Shown here one piece after another: positions 8,013 to 18,294 of a DNA stretch of 64,000 nt; position 1 is the stretch's first letter, and each line of letters opens with the position of its first letter. The notes under the pieces were generated by a model. The model saw only the letters and a program-made list of their open reading frames with translations. It did no database searches and was not told where the DNA came from. Origin of the DNA: Dongia mobilis (GTDB taxonomy: Bacteria > Pseudomonadota > Alphaproteobacteria > Dongiales > Dongiaceae); NCBI RefSeq assembly GCF_004363235.1, contig NZ_SNYW01000006.1:496001-560000 (forward strand), written 5' to 3'. The position numbers and the translations under genes were made by a program.

Positions 8013-8804
8013 TCAGCGGTGGCCGATCAGCGCCTGAATCGGTGCATGGAGGGTGTTGTTGCTGGCCAGGATCTCGCCCGACTTCAGCATGCTCTGCCCG
8101 CCCTTGAGATCGCTGACATAGCCGCCGGCCTCCTTCACCAGGACGATGCCGGCCGCCATGTCCCAGGGCGAAAGAAATTCTTCCCAGAAGCCGTCGTAAC
8201 GGCCCGCCGCGACATAGGCGAGGTCGAGGGCGGCCGCCCCCAGGCGCCGCACGCCGGCGGTCTCGCGCATCGCCTTGTCCATCTGGCCGAGGAAGCGGTC
8301 GAAATGACCGTGGCCGCGGAACGGGATGCCGGTGCCGAGCAGGCATTCGTTCATGTTCTTGCGCCCCGAGACGCGCATGCGCCGCTCGTTGAGGAAGGCG
8401 CCTGCCCCCTTCTCGGCCCAGAACAACTCGTCCTTGATCGGGTCGAAGACGACGCCGGCCACGATCTCGCCCTTGGCTTCGAGGGCGATCGAGATGGCGA
8501 AATGCGGAATCCCGTGCAGGAAATTGGTGGTGCCGTCGAGTGGGTCGCAGATCCAGCGATGATCCGGGTCGGAGCCTGCCTCGGTCCCGCTCTCCTCCAT
8601 CATGAAACCGAAGCCGGGCCGCGCCTTCTTCAGCTCTTCCTTGATGATGCGGTCGGCCTTGATGTCGGCATTGCTGACGAAATCGGCCGGCCCCTTCTGC
8701 GAGACCTGCAGCTGTTCCACCTCGCCGAAATCGCGGCGCAAGCTGCGGGCCGCCTTGTCGGCGGCCTTGCACATGACATTGATGAGGGCCGAACGGGTTG
8801 CCAT
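8013..8804 (-). CDS. suhB: Inositol monophosphatase family protein (SuhB-like)
   Basis: A cytoplasmic Mg2+-dependent phosphatase of 263 residues, the usual length. Metal-site motifs are complete: EESGT near residue 70, DPLDGTTNFLHG near residue 88, and WDMAAGIVLVKEAGG near residue 215. The family hydrolyses inositol-1-phosphate and related sugar phosphates; in proteobacteria SuhB also takes part in antitermination of rRNA transcription. It lies 21 bases downstream of efp and is probably co-transcribed with it. Exact substrate is not shown by the sequence. Confidence 0.9.
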   Translation of the reverse strand: MATRSALINVMCKAADKAARSLRRDFGEVEQLQVSQKGPADFVSNADIKADRIIKEELKKARPGFGFMMEESGTEAGSDPDHRWICDPLDGTTNFLHGIPHFAISIALEAKGEIVAGVVFDPIKDELFWAEKGAGAFLNERRMRVSGRKNMNECLLGTGIPFRGHGHFDRFLGQMDKAMRETAGVRRLGAAALDLAYVAAGRYDGFWEEFLSPWDMAAGIVLVKEAGGYVSDLKGGQSMLKSGEILASNNTLHAPIQALIGHR

Positions 8805-8825
8805 CGCTGGGTCAATCGCCTCCGC

Positions 8826-9392
8826 TCAGTCGCGCGCGCGTTCGACGTATTCGGAATCGGCTGTACGCACGACGATCCGGGTGCCGCTTTCGACATGGGG
8901 CGGCACCAGCACGCGGACACCGTTCTCCAGTACCGCCGGCTTGTAGGAAGAGGAGGCGGTCTGGCCCTTCACCACGGCATCGGCCTCGGTGATCAGGCAG
9001 ACCACGGTTTCCGGCAGGGTGACCGAGATGGGCGAATCCTCATAGCTCTCGACTGTCACCACCATGCCTTCCTGCAGATAGACCACCGGCTCGCCGATCA
9101 GATCTGCATTCACGGTCAATTGCTCGAAGGTCTCGTTGTCCATGAAGGTGTAGTCCTCGCCCGAGGAGAACAGGAACTGGTATTCCTTCTCATCGAGGCG
9201 CACGCGGTCGACCGTGTCCGACGAGCGGAAACGCTCGTTCAGCTTGGTCCCATCGCGGATGTCCTTCAGTTCCACCTGCAGGAAGGCGCCGCCCTTGCCG
9301 GGCTTCACATGCTGCGTCTTCACGGCGCGCCAGAGGCGGCCCTGGTGCTCGATGATGTTGCCGGGACGGATGGCGTTGCCGTTGATCTTCAT
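8826..9392 (-). CDS. efp: Elongation factor P
   Basis: A 188-residue translation factor that relieves ribosome stalling at polyproline. All three beta-barrel domains are present. The modified-loop lysine is in [10 protein letters not shown] (about residue 34), the EF-P form that is usually beta-lysylated by EpmA/EpmB, neither of which is in this window. The C-terminus has [18 protein letters not shown], as in other EF-P proteins. The start at 9392 ([11 protein letters not shown]) is the family start. The gene leads a two-gene unit with suhB. Confidence 0.95.
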   Translation of the reverse strand: MKINGNAIRPGNIIEHQGRLWRAVKTQHVKPGKGGAFLQVELKDIRDGTKLNERFRSSDTVDRVRLDEKEYQFLFSSGEDYTFMDNETFEQLTVNADLIGEPVVYLQEGMVVTVESYEDSPISVTLPETVVCLITEADAVVKGQTASSSYKPAVLENGVRVLVPPHVESGTRIVVRTADSEYVERARD

Positions 9393-9809
9393 GGCGACCT
9401 GGTCAGTTTCTCAAAAGTGGGGAAATAAGGGGAAATGGATTTTTTGCGAAAGCGGGCGGGTTCTAGCAGGAAGGACCCGGGGAGTAAACCGGGCCGCTGT
9501 TCGTTGGCAGACATCCCCGGCGATGTTCGCGGTTTGATCTAAGCAAGTTAACCGTTGCGGTCCAGAATGGCCAGGCGCTCAATCCGTGCCTCGTCGCACG
9601 CGACGCCGGGAAGCGGCCTGTCGAAAGTGTGTGGGGGGTGGGAGCGCATTGCGGCCTTTGCCTACAGAATCTCCCGATGGCGAGCTGGCCGTTGCCGGCC
9701 ATCATTGGGCGCTTTCCGGTGCGGTTTGGGCCGGGAGATGACGGCGGGATGATGGCATCCCTCGCGGGGGCGTATCTGGTGAGTGGGAAACCAGTTCCAA
9801 TTGGAAGAT
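9393..9809. other. 417-base intergenic region
   Basis: No credible gene is seen. Short open frames here on both strands have no ribosome site and no recognisable product. The part next to efp (9400-9450) is purine-rich on the plus strand and should hold the efp promoter on the minus strand. Nothing else stands out. Confidence 0.4.
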
Positions 9810-10412
9810 CTAGTTGTCGTCGCGGCGGAGCGCCAAGGCCACGGCCTGGAGGCGGTTACTGACGCCGAGTTTGCGGAAGATCGAGGTGAGATGCATCGCG
9901 ACCGTCATCGGTGCCATGGCGAGGTCGCGGGCGATTTCCTTGTTGGATTGGCCGCGGATGAGGCGGTCAAGCACATCCCGTTCGCGGCGGGTCAGCTCCC
10001 TGTGCCTGGGTTGTTCGTGGGCAGCTGCGCTGCCGGCAAAAATGCGCTGTGCCCCGCCTAGATGCTTGATCAAGGCCATGAGTTCATCCCAGCCGGCCTG
10101 GTGCGACAGCACAGCTGCGGCGCCGAGTTCGCGGGCGCGGATCTGGAAGGCGGCGTCAGGCTGATCCGTCAGCAACAGGATCCGCGACAGGGGGCAGGCA
10201 TCACGGATGGAGAGCAAGCCGCTAAGATTTGCCATGCCCGGCAGATTGTCCGAAAGCACGATGATGTCGAAAGACTCTTCGTCCCAGCAGAGATCGAGCG
10301 CGCGTTGCAGAGTGACGGCCAGAGTGGTCTGGATTTCGAGATCCTGGGTCTGCAAGGCGATGGCAATTGCCTCGCTCAGCAATACGCGGTGATCAGCAAA
10401 AAGAACCCGCAT
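9810..10412 (-). CDS. LuxR/NarL-type response regulator with degenerate receiver
   Basis: A 200-residue DNA-binding protein. Residues 1-120 are receiver-like, with Asp55 in VLSDNLPGM as phospho-acceptor candidate, but only one acid (Asp7) where two are normal, and AVLSHQ where the conserved Lys should be. Residues about 140-197 are a clear GerE/LuxR HTH (LTRRERDVLDRLIRGQSNKEIARDL ... VAMHLTSIFRKLGVSNR; quoted in parts). The start at 10412 is preferred because GGAGGA lies ten bases upstream; a longer ATG at 10430 has no ribosome site. It follows the chemoreceptor gene on the same strand by 257 bases. The missing residues suggest control other than classic phosphorylation. Confidence 0.8.
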   Translation of the reverse strand: MRVLFADHRVLLSEAIAIALQTQDLEIQTTLAVTLQRALDLCWDEESFDIIVLSDNLPGMANLSGLLSIRDACPLSRILLLTDQPDAAFQIRARELGAAAVLSHQAGWDELMALIKHLGGAQRIFAGSAAAHEQPRHRELTRRERDVLDRLIRGQSNKEIARDLAMAPMTVAMHLTSIFRKLGVSNRLQAVALALRRDDN

Positions 10413-10669
10413 GATGGCGCTGTCCTCCATCACTGTTGCGGTTGATTGCCGTTCAACGGACCCTGTTCCGTCTATCACGATTGACCGCACTGTAACCGCA
10501 GCCAAAACGCCGACGGGCAGGCATCTGCCTCAGGGGCCTACCGGTGGTCGCACCGGAAGGCGATACGGGTGATCAACCGGTTAGTTCCAGGCCGACCACT
10601 CGAGTTCAGCAAAAAAATTGATGAACATCAAATCCGGCCCATCCGGCCTGTCGCCGGATGGGCAGATGT

Positions 10670-12376
10670 TCAGGCCGCGCGCACGGTGTTAAGGAATTGA
10701 TCCACCTGCTTTCTCAACTCCTCGCCATATTGAGCCAGCGAGCCTGCGGCCCCCTGGACCTGGGTGGCGGCAGCACCCGTTTCACCGGCAGCCTGCTGGA
10801 CACTGGTGATATTCGAGGACACTTCCCTGGTGCCGTGCGATGCCTCCTCGACATTGCGGGCGATTTCGGAGGTCGCGGCACCCTGCTCCTCCACGGCGGA
10901 GGCGATGGCAGTCGAGATCTCGCTAATGCGCATGATGATGGCGCTGATGCCCTGAATGGCCGAGACGGCATCATTGGTCGCAGATTGAATGGTGCCGATC
11001 TGCGAGGAGATGTCATCCGTGGCCTTGCTGGTTTGGGTGGCCAGGCTCTTGACCTCCGACGCGACCACAGCGAAGCCCCGCCCCGCCTCGCCCGCGCGTG
11101 CCGCCTCGATGGTGGCGTTTAGGGCAAGCAGGTTGGTCTGGCTGGCGATGTCGCTGATCAGCTGGACGACGGTGCCGATCTGCTGCGCGGCTTCGGACAG
11201 GCTTTTGACGCTGCCGCTGGTGCGTTCGGCCTCGCGCACCGCCTGGCCAGCCACCGCCGAGGCTTCCGATACCTGACGCGAGATTTCGGAGACCGAACTG
11301 GAAAGTTCCTGCGCGGCGCTGGCGACGGTCTGGACGTTGGTGGCGGCCTGGTCGGATGCCGCCGCAACCGTGACCGCCTGGCGGGTGGTTTCCTCGGCGG
11401 TGGAGGACATGGTGAGGGCGGTCGCCTGCAATTCGGTGGCGGCCGAGGACACATTGCCGACAATGCCGCCGACGCTCGACTGGAAGCGATCGGCAAGCGC
11501 CAGCATGGATTGGCGTTTTTCGGCAGCGGCCCGTTCTTCGGCGGCGAGTTGTTCCCGCTTCAGTCGGTCGACCTCGATCGCGTTGTCCTTGAACACCTGG
11601 AGGGTGGCTGAGATCTCACCCACTTCATCCTTTCGCTCGGTGCCGTAGACCTTGACATTGAGGTCGCCGTTGGCGAGGTCGCGCAAGCAGCCGACGATCA
11701 GGCGGATGGGCTTGACGATGCCGAAGCGCGATATGATCCAGCCGAGCAGAATGCCGAGCACTAGGCCAAGCATCGCGATGGCACCGATGAAAAGGCTGCT
11801 TTTTTCATATTCAGCAGTGGCAGAGGCAGAGAATGTATCCACCTTGTTGCTGGTGTATTCCGAGAAAGCAACAATTGCGTCTTCCAGGGCCTTGGCGTCA
11901 TCCTGGCTGCTCAACGCTTCGGCAATAATTCGTTCCTGATGGCCCGTCACCTCAACTTGACCGCTTGCGGCTTCCGCTGCTGATAGCGTGCTGGCGAGAT
12001 TGGCCATGTATTTCTGATATGCGGCTTCGAGATCCGACAGCAAATCGATCTGACGCGCGTCAGCCGTTTCCTTGACTTCAGCGAGGCGGTCCTTGAACTG
12101 TTCTTCCAGGGTGCCGATCGTAGCCTTGGTGTTGGTAACAAATTCGGTTGTCGGGTTCGCGGCGACCTGAAACTCAGCTCGATTGAGGGCGATAACACTC
12201 TGGCGCATGCGCGCACCGGTAAAGGCCTCGCGCGAGGCCAGCTCCATTTCATTGCTGGCGTCGCTGAGGCTTTTCAACGAGGTCATGGCAGTTACCGTGA
12301 TGACCGCGCAGATTGCCAGCAGCACGCCAATAATGACGAATATCTTGGTAGAGATCTTGAAACGGGAGAGATTCAT
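10670..12376 (-). CDS. Methyl-accepting chemotaxis protein with helical-bundle sensor
   Basis: A 568-residue inner-membrane chemoreceptor. Transmembrane helix 1 spans about residues 11-32 and helix 2 about 193-215; the 160-residue periplasmic part between them is all helical ([20 protein letters not shown]), like four-helix-bundle or HBM sensors. A HAMP domain follows ([20 protein letters not shown]), then the signalling domain with the conserved hairpin tip around [20 protein letters not shown]. No C-terminal CheR-binding pentapeptide is visible. Its ligand cannot be told. The gene is alone, with the response regulator 257 bases downstream. Base composition of the N-terminal third is less GC-rich than the rest, common for sensor domains under fast change. 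Confidence 0.92.
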   Translation of the reverse strand: MNLSRFKISTKIFVIIGVLLAICAVITVTAMTSLKSLSDASNEMELASREAFTGARMRQSVIALNRAEFQVAANPTTEFVTNTKATIGTLEEQFKDRLAEVKETADARQIDLLSDLEAAYQKYMANLASTLSAAEAASGQVEVTGHQERIIAEALSSQDDAKALEDAIVAFSEYTSNKVDTFSASATAEYEKSSLFIGAIAMLGLVLGILLGWIISRFGIVKPIRLIVGCLRDLANGDLNVKVYGTERKDEVGEISATLQVFKDNAIEVDRLKREQLAAEERAAAEKRQSMLALADRFQSSVGGIVGNVSSAATELQATALTMSSTAEETTRQAVTVAAASDQAATNVQTVASAAQELSSSVSEISRQVSEASAVAGQAVREAERTSGSVKSLSEAAQQIGTVVQLISDIASQTNLLALNATIEAARAGEAGRGFAVVASEVKSLATQTSKATDDISSQIGTIQSATNDAVSAIQGISAIIMRISEISTAIASAVEEQGAATSEIARNVEEASHGTREVSSNITSVQQAAGETGAAATQVQGAAGSLAQYGEELRKQVDQFLNTVRAA

Positions 12377-12875
12377 GACGGACGTTCCTCAATGCATATA
12401 TTCGCATACCGGTTGCAAGCGGTGCGTTGCGGGCGACATTGCGGAGGGTCGCGTTAAAAATATCTGAAAAAGGTATGGCGCATGATGCGCCCCCTAATCC
12501 ATTGGGTACGGCAAAGTGAACGACCCCTAAGTAGTTAGGGGCTCAAAATCGGGGCGCGTGCCGTGATCAGGCTTGGATGAAGTGCTTTTGCAGGGGGCGA
12601 TGTAGCAGTCACTCGCCTTCTAAGGGTGAAGGGCGATGCAGCGAAACGGCGGAGAGTTTGAAGACTGTCTGGCGTCAGCGCCCATGAGACAGCTTGCAGG
12701 ATCTAAGGAACGGAGGGTTTTGATCTCATCGTAACGACGCAGGTGTGAATATGAGGCCAAAACTAAACTCCCCAAAACCCCTAGAAGAAGGTGGATTAGC
12801 TACTGCGGCGAGCCACTCGGAAGCATCGGAAATCCAGGTTAGGGCAATACGTGCGAATCTTTTCACTCAGCCGTC
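12377..12875. other. 499-base intergenic region
   Basis: No gene is supported. The region is less GC-rich than its neighbours and holds a 7-bp hairpin at 12524-12541. The part next to 12377 should contain the promoter of the chemoreceptor on the minus strand. Confidence 0.4.
12524..12541. other. Perfect 7-bp inverted repeat
   Basis: CCCCTAA at 12524-12530, loop GTAG, TTAGGGG at 12535-12541. There is no T-run on either side, so it is not a standard terminator; a protein-binding site is possible. Confidence 0.5.
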
Positions 12876-13883
12876 CTAACCCCGCCCGAGATTTGTCAGT
12901 CGCTCAATCCGCTCGGCGAGCGACGGATGGGTGGCGAAGAGGGCGCTGCCACCGCTTTTGAAGGCCTTCACCGGGTTGACGATGAAGATGTGCTGGGTGG
13001 CGCGGTTGCCGATCTCCGGCGCCTTTTCCTTGTGGCCTTCCAGCACCTTGAGCGCGCCGATGAGGCCCAGCGGGTTGCGGGTCAATTGCACGGCGGTGGC
13101 GTCGGCCAGATATTCCCGCTGGCGCGAGACGGCAAAGCGCACCGCCTGGGCGGCGAGCGGCGCCAGGATCGCGAACAGGACCAGGATGAGGAGCACGATG
13201 AGCGCCCCGCCGCCCTTCTTGCCGGAGCTGCGCGAGCGGCCGCCCATGCGCAGCGAACGCAAGGCGAGGTCGGAAACGAGGGCGATCAGCCCCACCATGA
13301 TACCGACCGCCGCCATGTAGCGGATATCGAGGTTGAGGACATGGCCCATTTCGTGGGCGACGACGCCCTGCAGCTGTTCGCGGTTGAGGGATTTCAGGAG
13401 GCCGCGGGTGACGCCGATGGTGGCCTTCTGCGGGCTCATGCCGGTGGCAAAGGCGTTGAGGGCCTCGGTTTCGATGACAGCGACGCGCGGCTTCGGCAGG
13501 CCGGCGGCGATCGCCATCTCCTCGACCACGTTGTGCAGCACCGGCTCGGTCTCGGCCGTCACTTCCTCGGCACCGGTCAGCTTCATGATAATGCGGTCGC
13601 CCGACGAGAAGGTGACGATGCTGGCGATGATGCCAATTCCGCCGAGGGCAAGGGCGCCGAGGATGCCGAGGGCGCTGATGTTGAGCGTATCGGCGACCTG
13701 GTAATCGGCACTCGCCCAGGCTTCCAGCGCCCAGCCGATGACATAGCCGAGGATGAGGCCGAGCAGGATCAGGATCAGTATCAGCCAGCGCGTGTTGCGC
13801 CGGTTCTCGGCCTGGGCGGAGAGGAAATCGGTGCCGTTGACGCGCGGCCCGGTGACCGGCTCCGCAGTGACGGCGGCGTTCAT
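12876..13883 (-). CDS. htpX: M48 family membrane zinc metalloprotease (HtpX-like)
   Basis: A 335-residue inner-membrane protease. The zinc site H-E-M-G-H lies in QGVVAHEMGHVLNLDIRY (about residue 178), and the third ligand Glu in SRQREYLADATAV. Hydrophobic segments flank it: two near residues 32-95 and two near 190-255, with the active site facing the cytoplasm as in HtpX. The family degrades damaged membrane proteins. The lemA gene is 6 bases upstream on the same strand, a pairing seen in many bacteria. The N-terminus is longer by about 25 polar residues than E. coli HtpX, so it is a relative rather than a strict orthologue. Confidence 0.85.
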   Translation of the reverse strand: MNAAVTAEPVTGPRVNGTDFLSAQAENRRNTRWLILILILLGLILGYVIGWALEAWASADYQVADTLNISALGILGALALGGIGIIASIVTFSSGDRIIMKLTGAEEVTAETEPVLHNVVEEMAIAAGLPKPRVAVIETEALNAFATGMSPQKATIGVTRGLLKSLNREQLQGVVAHEMGHVLNLDIRYMAAVGIMVGLIALVSDLALRSLRMGGRSRSSGKKGGGALIVLLILVLFAILAPLAAQAVRFAVSRQREYLADATAVQLTRNPLGLIGALKVLEGHKEKAPEIGNRATQHIFIVNPVKAFKSGGSALFATHPSLAERIERLTNLGRG

Positions 13884-13889
13884 CGGCGC

Positions 13890-14468
13890 CTAGCGCAGAT
13901 CGACCTTGGGGGCCGCCTCGACCGCGGCGCGTTCCGCTTCCGCCACCTGCCACAAAGTCGCCTGCTCGAAGCCGAAGCGGCCGGCGATGAGATTGTCCGG
14001 GAAGCTCAGCACGGCGGTGTTATAGGCGGTCGCGGAATCGTTGTAGAACTGGCGCGCGAAGCCGATCTTGTTCTCGGTGCTGGAGAGTTCCTCCATTAAT
14101 TGCTGCACCGTCTCGTTGGCCTTCAGATTGGGGTAATTCTCGGAGAGGGCGAAGAGGCGGCCGAGCGAGGCGGTAAGCGCGCTCTCGGCATTGAGCGAGG
14201 CGGCGCTGGGTGTCGCCGTGCCGGCATTGGCCTTGACCGCGGAATTGCGCGCCTCGATCACCTGGCGCAGCGTCTCCTGCTCATAGCCCATGTAATCCTT
14301 GACGCTCTCGACCAGATTGGGAATGAGATCGTAGCGGCGCTTCAACTGCACATCGATCTGCGCCCAGCCATTGGCCACCTGGGTCTTGAGGCGCACCAGC
14401 CGGTTGTAGAGCGAAACGCCCCAGAACCCGATCGCCACGATCAGGCCGAGCACGATCCAGAATGCCAT
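13890..14468 (-). CDS. lemA: LemA family protein
   Basis: A 192-residue protein with one N-terminal membrane helix (MAFWIVLGLIVAIGFWGVSL) and a helical-bundle body outside the cytoplasm. Family hallmarks are present: NRLVRLKTQVANGWAQIDVQLKRR (given in part, near residue 22), RYDLIPNLVESVKDYMG and the tail ARQFYNDSATAYNT ... FPDNLIAGRFGF. LemA proteins have no known enzyme activity and are often paired with M48 proteases, as here, which suggests a shared role in membrane-protein quality control. A 15-base tandem duplication lies just upstream of its start. Confidence 0.92.
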   Translation of the reverse strand: MAFWIVLGLIVAIGFWGVSLYNRLVRLKTQVANGWAQIDVQLKRRYDLIPNLVESVKDYMGYEQETLRQVIEARNSAVKANAGTATPSAASLNAESALTASLGRLFALSENYPNLKANETVQQLMEELSSTENKIGFARQFYNDSATAYNTAVLSFPDNLIAGRFGFEQATLWQVAEAERAAVEAAPKVDLR

Positions 14469-14483
14469 CGCTGTTTCCCTCGG

Positions 14484-14513
14484 GTTGAATGCCCAGATGT
14501 TGAATGCCCAGAA
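14484..14513. repeat. 15-base tandem duplication in the lemA leader
   Basis: GTTGAATGCCCAGAT at 14484-14498 is followed at once by GTTGAATGCCCAGAA at 14499-14513, one mismatch. It lies 16-45 bases upstream of the lemA start on the minus strand, thus in its 5' leader or promoter. Confidence 0.9.
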
Positions 14514-14726
14514 TGCGCGCGCCCGCGTCCGCCAACCCCCGCATCAGACCCGGCGGCGCCATCCTGCCGCATTGGTCCCGGATCGGCAATCGGCCCGGCT
14601 GCGGGCGCGCGATTCGCGGGCCCACCCACCACCTCCGCGGGGCCCCGGGCGGTCGTTTTCCTCTGGTAGGCGGCGATGCCCAGAGGGCCCCATATCTAGT
14701 TGTTTTAATGTCGAAAAGGTTTATTT

Positions 14727-14741
14727 GTTCTCTTTTCGATC
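14727..14741. promoter_or_regulatory. Candidate LexA (SOS) box before recA
   Basis: GTTCTCTTTTCGATC matches the alphaproteobacterial LexA site GTTC-N7-GTTC at seven of eight fixed positions (A for T in the second half). It lies 98 bases before the recA ATG in an AT-rich stretch, the expected place for the recA promoter. Confidence 0.5.
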
Positions 14742-14839
14742 TAAATACTTTACAACCGGAACAAAGAATGTACATTGAGGCCATTCGGCGCCGAAATTGT
14801 CACCCCTCCGGTGCTGTGATCTAAGGTGGGAGAACGCTT

Positions 14840-15913
<1,074 letters not shown>

Positions 15914-16067
15914 GATTGGTCGCCCTGCGCGGGCGGCTCTGGTGACTTCCGCCGCCAGAAAGGTGGCAAGCGCTCTCTCTCCGGCAGGCGCGCCGGTCCG
16001 GGACCAACCCCTGGCCGGCGCGCTTCGTCGTCTGGAAGAATGTGTTGTCGCCGGCAAGCCGCCCGGC

Positions 16068-17219
16068 TCAGCGCGTGCGCAGGAAGCAGAATCGTTCGAT
16101 CCGCCGCAGCAGATCCTTTTGTCCGCGACTTCCGGTCTTGGCGAGGGCCGCCTTCAACTGCTTCCGGGCGGTATCGCCCTTGATGCGGCGTGCGCGCGCG
16201 AAGCTCTCGACGTCCTCGCCTGCGGCGAGGGCACCCACCACGCGCAGTTCCGCGTCGGTAAGGTCGAACAGCGCGGCAAAACGCTGCAACTCCAGCTCCG
16301 AGAAACTGTGCTCCAGGTCGAGGGGCGTCACGGTGACCAGGATCATCTCGCCCGGGACGTCCATTTCGCCGGGACCGCTCAGCTGACGCATCAGGCGAAC
16401 GCCGAACTGGCGCCCGGTCCGGGCATCGACCACCAGCGCGCCTGTCCCTGAAGCCGGATCGGCGGATGATGGCGTCGGGTTCCGCATCGTCGCGATCGCC
16501 CGCTGCAGTGCTGCATTCGTGCGACTGTCGCTGAAGGCCAGGGCGCCCTCCTGCTGCTGCATCATCCCGGCGCGGATCAGTTCCTCGGCCAGGCGATTGC
16601 TGAAGCGGATTCGACCGCGCGCATCGACCAGCAGCACGGCCTTGCCGCTGTCATGCCACAGCTGACCCAGCATGTCGCGCTGGGTCGCGATGTCGCGCAG
16701 ATGAAGATGCAGCCGCAGGCTCTGCGCGATATGCGGCATGAAGGCCTGCAGCCGCATCGTCTCGCGGCGGGAGAAAACGCCGGGACGACCCTTCGCCACC
16801 CCATACCAGATGAGCGTGCCGCCCATCGACATATGCGCCCCGGTGATGTCGTGCAGCCCGTTCTTCAACTGAAAGTCCTGATAAACGGGACTGTTCTGCC
16901 GTTCCTCCGCCGACCAGATGTCCCGATCCGCGATGACGGCGCCGGCATCGGTGTGCAATCTGCGGGGAACCCGTGGATCGATCGGCAGGTAGTCGCGCAT
17001 ATAGGCGCGGATGGCCTCCGGTTCGCCATGTTCGAAGCGGTTCAGGATCTCGGTCCGGCGCGCGGCATCGTAGACCATCAGATGCGTCGATTCGGCGCCG
17101 ATATCCGCGGCGATGCCGTTCATGATACGCGGCCACAATTCCGGTGCCGACGCCGCTTCGTAGATCTCCTGAACCAGGCGCGAAAACGCGTCCCCGGCCG
17201 CATCCAATCCGCAAATCAT
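16068..17219 (-). CDS. LuxR-type transcriptional regulator with GAF/PAS-like sensor region
   Basis: A 383-residue regulator. The first 180 residues (YEAASAPELWPRIM ... STHLMVYDAARR) resemble the GAF-like sensor found in a large family of alphaproteobacterial LuxR proteins; residues about 195-300 look PAS-like (GKAVLLVDARGRIRFSNRLAEELI, in part). Residues about 315-383 are the HTH (FDLTDAELRVVGALAAGEDV, then ARARRIKGDTARKQLKAAL). It is not a canonical acyl-homoserine-lactone receptor. The start at 17219 (MICGLDAAG) is a best guess, since no good ribosome site is seen; the frame remains open to 17423. It diverges from three exported-protein genes, and a 20-bp palindrome sits 41 bases before this start, suggesting that it controls both itself and them. 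Confidence 0.75.
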   Translation of the reverse strand: MICGLDAAGDAFSRLVQEIYEAASAPELWPRIMNGIAADIGAESTHLMVYDAARRTEILNRFEHGEPEAIRAYMRDYLPIDPRVPRRLHTDAGAVIADRDIWSAEERQNSPVYQDFQLKNGLHDITGAHMSMGGTLIWYGVAKGRPGVFSRRETMRLQAFMPHIAQSLRLHLHLRDIATQRDMLGQLWHDSGKAVLLVDARGRIRFSNRLAEELIRAGMMQQQEGALAFSDSRTNAALQRAIATMRNPTPSSADPASGTGALVVDARTGRQFGVRLMRQLSGPGEMDVPGEMILVTVTPLDLEHSFSELELQRFAALFDLTDAELRVVGALAAGEDVESFARARRIKGDTARKQLKAALAKTGSRGQKDLLRRIERFCFLRTR

Positions 17220-17259
17220 GACAGCATGATTAGCGGGATGAAACTCGAATGCAACGATC

Positions 17260-17279
17260 CATTCCCCAAATGGGGAATG
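17260..17279. promoter_or_regulatory. 20-bp perfect palindrome, likely operator
   Basis: CATTCCCCA at 17260-17268 and TGGGGAATG at 17271-17279 are perfect inverse complements around a 2-base centre. The site is 41 bases from the LuxR-type gene start and 68 bases from the lipoprotein start at 17347. Length and symmetry suit a dimeric HTH regulator, and the neighbouring LuxR-type protein is the obvious candidate (inference). Confidence 0.65.
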
Positions 17280-17346
17280 CGCCGGCGCCAATCCGCCGCT
17301 ATTCAGTACATAGACGTGAGATTTGCCATGGAACAGTCGAGGAAAG

Positions 17347-18294
17347 ATGCGCCACAACATCCTGACGCTTGCCGTTCTGCTGCCCCTGGCCGGGGCGGTC
17401 CTTGTCGCCTGCGAGCCTGGCATGGGGCCGTTTCAGCCAAGCCCCTTTGCCGGTTTTCCGCCGAATTTTGCCGATGCCAAGCTGAACGCCTATCGTGCGC
17501 AGTATCTCTCCGACATCTCGCAACTTGAGGCCGATCCGACCGCCTTCATGGGCAGAAACCAGCCGGGGATTACCTGTGCCATGTCGGCAGAGGCGCAAAA
17601 GGCCTTTGCCGAGGCCAGCTATATGCCGCCGCTCAATGAACGGAGCCCGACCTGGGAAAAAGTCACCAGCGCCAACGACTACCAAAAGAGCCCGCCGATC
17701 TTCGACCAGGCCACCGTCAAACTGCTGGAAGGCGATTGCACCGGCGGCGCGATCAACGGCCGGGCAAGCGTGCATGCCCGCTACAATCGCCTCGATCGAA
17801 GCGGTTTCGTGGCCGCGCAGCAGGGCGAGTATGTGAGCTTTCAAATCCTGGCGGTCGAGCTTCGCGAGACCTGCGACTATCTACAGTCGCGGCGCGCTGG
17901 GAATTGTGCGCGATACCAAGTGCTGACGCTCTCGGGCGCCACCATGTTCGAGGGCAAGCTGCTGCCCGACCAGGGTGGCGTGGCCCACAAAATTTTCGTC
18001 TTCGATTACGGCGCCTATGCCGATGACCGCGAGCGCGGGGTAGGTGTCGCCTTCCAGACCTATGGCGACAGCCACCCATTTGCGGGCCAGAACACCACGC
18101 TTGCCCGCTTGCCCGATGGCGCCGATCTGATCCGCTATGAAGAATATGCCGGCGGCGAGCCGCCGTCAGTCATCTATTCCCGTCTGCTGCCGGACTATCT
18201 GTTGCACGGACCGCTCTATTGGGGCGGCGGCATCGAGATGTCCTGCTACGACCATGGCAAGGAGGTTATGCGCGTGGATTGCGGGAGCGAATGA
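17347..18294 (+). CDS. Predicted lipoprotein of unknown function, first gene of exported-protein operon
   Basis: A 315-residue protein with a lipoprotein signal peptide (MRHNILTLAVLLPLAGAV, lipobox L-V-A-C near residue 22). Glu follows the Cys. The mature part has scattered Cys residues (for example GITCAMS, EGDCTGG, RETCDYL, GNCARY, MSCYDHG, VDCGSE), which suggests disulphides in the periplasm or outside. No known domain is recognised. GAGGAAAG precedes the ATG at 17347, which favours it over an upstream ATG at 17323. Its stop overlaps the next start (ATGA at 18291). It is divergent from the LuxR-type regulator. Confidence 0.7.
   Translation: MRHNILTLAVLLPLAGAVLVACEPGMGPFQPSPFAGFPPNFADAKLNAYRAQYLSDISQLEADPTAFMGRNQPGITCAMSAEAQKAFAEASYMPPLNERSPTWEKVTSANDYQKSPPIFDQATVKLLEGDCTGGAINGRASVHARYNRLDRSGFVAAQQGEYVSFQILAVELRETCDYLQSRRAGNCARYQVLTLSGATMFEGKLLPDQGGVAHKIFVFDYGAYADDRERGVGVAFQTYGDSHPFAGQNTTLARLPDGADLIRYEEYAGGEPPSVIYSRLLPDYLLHGPLYWGGGIEMSCYDHGKEVMRVDCGSE

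Noticed and set aside
9463-9705. Small minus-strand gene in the gap after efp
   Set aside because: No ribosome site and an Arg/Pro/Cys-rich product without similarity to anything known to me.
15914-16067. Terminator after recA
   Set aside because: A small GCCC/GGGC stem is present but there is no T-run.
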